A stretch of 64,000 nucleotides of DNA from Mycobacterium florentinum (GTDB taxonomy: Bacteria; Actinomycetota; Actinomycetes; Mycobacteriales; Mycobacteriaceae): the NCBI RefSeq assembly GCF_010730355.1, contig NZ_AP022576.1:806001-870000 (forward strand), read 5' to 3'. Below the pieces are notes generated by a model. It did no database searches. It saw only the letters and a program-made list of their open reading frames with translations, and was not told the DNA's origin. The translations under genes were made by a program, and so were the position numbers. This document shows positions 62,415-64,000 of this stretch, in pieces; within the stretch, counting starts at the first letter, position 1, and each line of letters begins with the position of its first letter.

Positions 62415-63976
62415 CGCCGGCCCTCCTTCGGGCGTCTGGCCAGCCGGCGCCCCCAGTCGTGTGCGCCCGTGAGCCGCACGAGCCGCGCTATTACGGTGCT
62501 GGTGCGCCGCCGGTACGGGTACCACAGTGGCTCGGCCGGCAGCTGGACGCGCTCGGACAGCACCGTCTTGGGCCGGCAGAACTTCAACATGCCTGCAGCT
62601 CCGTCGAATCGCTGTCCCAAACCGGACTGTTTCCAACCGCTCATCGGCGTCGTCATCTGAAAAGTGGTCGCCAGCGCATTGTTGACATTGACCGCGCCGG
62701 CCTCGATGCGCCGCGAAAGGCATTGCGCGCGTGCACGATCACGCGTCCATAAACTGGACCCCAGTCCGTAGACGGAATCGTTGGTCAGATCGATCGCTTG
62801 GTCTTCGGTGTCGACCTTCATGATTGGCAGTGTCGGACCAAAGGTCTCCTCTCGCATGCACAGCATCGAATGGTCCACGTCGGCGAGCACGGTCGGTTCG
62901 AAGTACAGGCCTGGCTCGCGGCGCTGCCCTCCGGTGAGCACGCGAGCTCCTTTGGCAACAGCGTCGGCGACATGGCGTTCCACCGTGGCCAGTTGAGCGG
63001 CGGTGGCCATCGCACCCACGTCCGAGGTGAAGCTGCCCGGCGCGTCGGTTCCGTGTCGCAGGCCGTTGACCTGACGCGTAACCAGCTCGACGAATTGGTC
63101 GTATACGTCGGCAACGACGTAGACCCGTTCTACTGAAACGCATATCTGGCCCGAGTTGAACATCGCGCCCCACGCTGCGGCTTTGGCCGCCCGCTCCAGG
63201 TTCGCGTCGGCGCACACGATCATGGCATCTTTGCCGCCCAGCTCCAGGCTGCAAGGGATCAAACGTTCGCCGGCCCGGGTGGCAATCGCGCGCCCGGTGG
63301 CAGTGGAACCGGTGAACATGACCATGTCGACCTCGTCGACTACCGCCTGCCCGGTGTCGCCGTAGCCGTTGACACATCCGAGTATCGGTGGCGCATCGAC
63401 GTCGCGCCATCCGCGTGCTGCGGCGGCCCAGGTCAGCGGTGTGACCTCCGACGGCTTGAATAGCACTGCGGCACCGGCCAGCAGCGCCGCAACTCCGTCC
63501 ATGATGGGGCCGGCCAGCGGACCGTTCCATGGGGTGATCACGCCGACCAACGGATACGGTCGGTATTGAACCGTCAGTTTCTTGGTTAGGTTGGCCAGCC
63601 CGGCCGGCGACACAGCTCGGTCGGCGATGAACGTCGGCGCGTTCTTGACGTAGTAGTTGATGGTGTCGACGGCCATGATGATCTCCAGCGACGCGTCGCC
63701 CCACGATTTGCCCGACTCCGCCTGGATGGTCTCGACGAGGCTGCGTTCGTTGTCGAGGATCCAGTCGAGGAACCTGCGCAGCACCACCCCGCGCTCGCGT
63801 GGACCGCAGGCTTCCCATTCTGGTTGCGCTGCACGCAATTCGGCGGCGATGGCGGCGACTTCGCTGGGGCCGTCCACGGGGACAACACCGACGACGGCCC
63901 CGGTAGCCGGTGATACCACGTCGATACGGGAACGCTGCGCACCCGCTCGTGCGGCAACGGCGGCCTGGGCGCTCAT
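62411..63976 (-). CDS. Aldehyde dehydrogenase
   Basis: A 521-residue NAD(P)-dependent aldehyde dehydrogenase. The general base is in LELGGKDAM and the catalytic cysteine in NSGQICVSVERVYV; the coenzyme region shows TPWNGPLAGP and FTGSTATGRAIA. The C-terminal 40 residues are an extra basic tail (RRLARRPKEGRR at the end). It oxidises an aldehyde to an acid and is the first gene of the operon in the window, overlapping the ferredoxin. The start ATG is 24 bases from the window end, so the promoter is outside or at the edge. Confidence 0.92.
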   Translation of the reverse strand: MSAQAAVAARAGAQRSRIDVVSPATGAVVGVVPVDGPSEVAAIAAELRAAQPEWEACGPRERGVVLRRFLDWILDNERSLVETIQAESGKSWGDASLEIIMAVDTINYYVKNAPTFIADRAVSPAGLANLTKKLTVQYRPYPLVGVITPWNGPLAGPIMDGVAALLAGAAVLFKPSEVTPLTWAAAARGWRDVDAPPILGCVNGYGDTGQAVVDEVDMVMFTGSTATGRAIATRAGERLIPCSLELGGKDAMIVCADANLERAAKAAAWGAMFNSGQICVSVERVYVVADVYDQFVELVTRQVNGLRHGTDAPGSFTSDVGAMATAAQLATVERHVADAVAKGARVLTGGQRREPGLYFEPTVLADVDHSMLCMREETFGPTLPIMKVDTEDQAIDLTNDSVYGLGSSLWTRDRARAQCLSRRIEAGAVNVNNALATTFQMTTPMSGWKQSGLGQRFDGAAGMLKFCRPKTVLSERVQLPAEPLWYPYRRRTSTVIARLVRLTGAHDWGRRLARRPKEGRR

Positions 63977-64000
63977 AGCGTGTCGAAAGTCAGGGGAACG

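Noticed and set aside
1..64000. Mobile elements, tRNA genes, CRISPR arrays
   Set aside because: No transposase, integrase, terminal repeats, tRNA-like cloverleaf or regular repeat-spacer pattern was noticed on reading; a dedicated scan was not possible.

Overview
The window reads as chromosomal DNA from a mycobacterium, probably a non-tuberculous, slow-grower-like species. It is very GC-rich and dense, with many GTG/TTG starts and ATGA/GTGA overlaps. Lineage markers include a PknE-type Ser/Thr kinase with an extracytoplasmic DsbA-like domain, cNMP-binding patatins (one fused to an MFS transporter), a mycolic-acid cyclopropane-synthase-family methyltransferase, SubI/CysT/CysW, DUF732, DUF3349 and DUF4189 proteins, KshA/KstD-like steroid enzymes and a carboxylic acid reductase. 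I see no rRNA, tRNA, CRISPR array, insertion sequence or prophage.

Layout. 0-20 kb is mainly redox catabolism: IclR-SDR, a broken GMC oxidoreductase, a KshA-like Rieske oxygenase divergent from a KstD-like dehydrogenase, a PadR regulator, two F420/luciferase-like enzymes, an Old Yellow Enzyme homologue with an altered active site, carboxylic acid reductase, membrane proteins, an FAD oxidoreductase behind a KstR-like box and a 24-codon leader ORF, a metallopeptidase, and a flavin reductase-RibD pair. 21-31.6 kb is a signalling block: kinase, cNMP-binding patatin, FHA-cyclase, MFS-cNMP-patatin fusion, second kinase. 31.6-38 kb holds a protein resembling the front part of Mrr-type nucleases, a type III glutamine synthetase, and a sulfate transporter operon without its ATPase gene. 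38-46.9 kb holds a secreted C39-like protein, a shortened cyclopropane-synthase homologue, a DUF899 protein, an MFS-TPR-QueG-like operon and an SDR.

46.9-50.3 kb is a decay zone with at least three broken genes next to small paralogous proteins. 50.3-59 kb has a glycosyltransferase, secreted proteins, an ATP-grasp/NylB-like hydrolase pair, a degenerate P450, a DUF4189 gene cut by an in-frame amber codon, DUF3349 and PhoU. 59-64 kb is a compact minus-strand operon: aldehyde dehydrogenase, [3Fe-4S] ferredoxin, a 20-codon ORF, NDMA-type alcohol dehydrogenase, thiolase-like protein and TetR.

The most system-like region is 21-31.6 kb. There phospho-threonine production (kinases), phospho-threonine reading (FHA), cyclic nucleotide synthesis (cyclase) and cyclic nucleotide reading coupled to lipid hydrolysis or transport (two cNMP-patatins) sit side by side.
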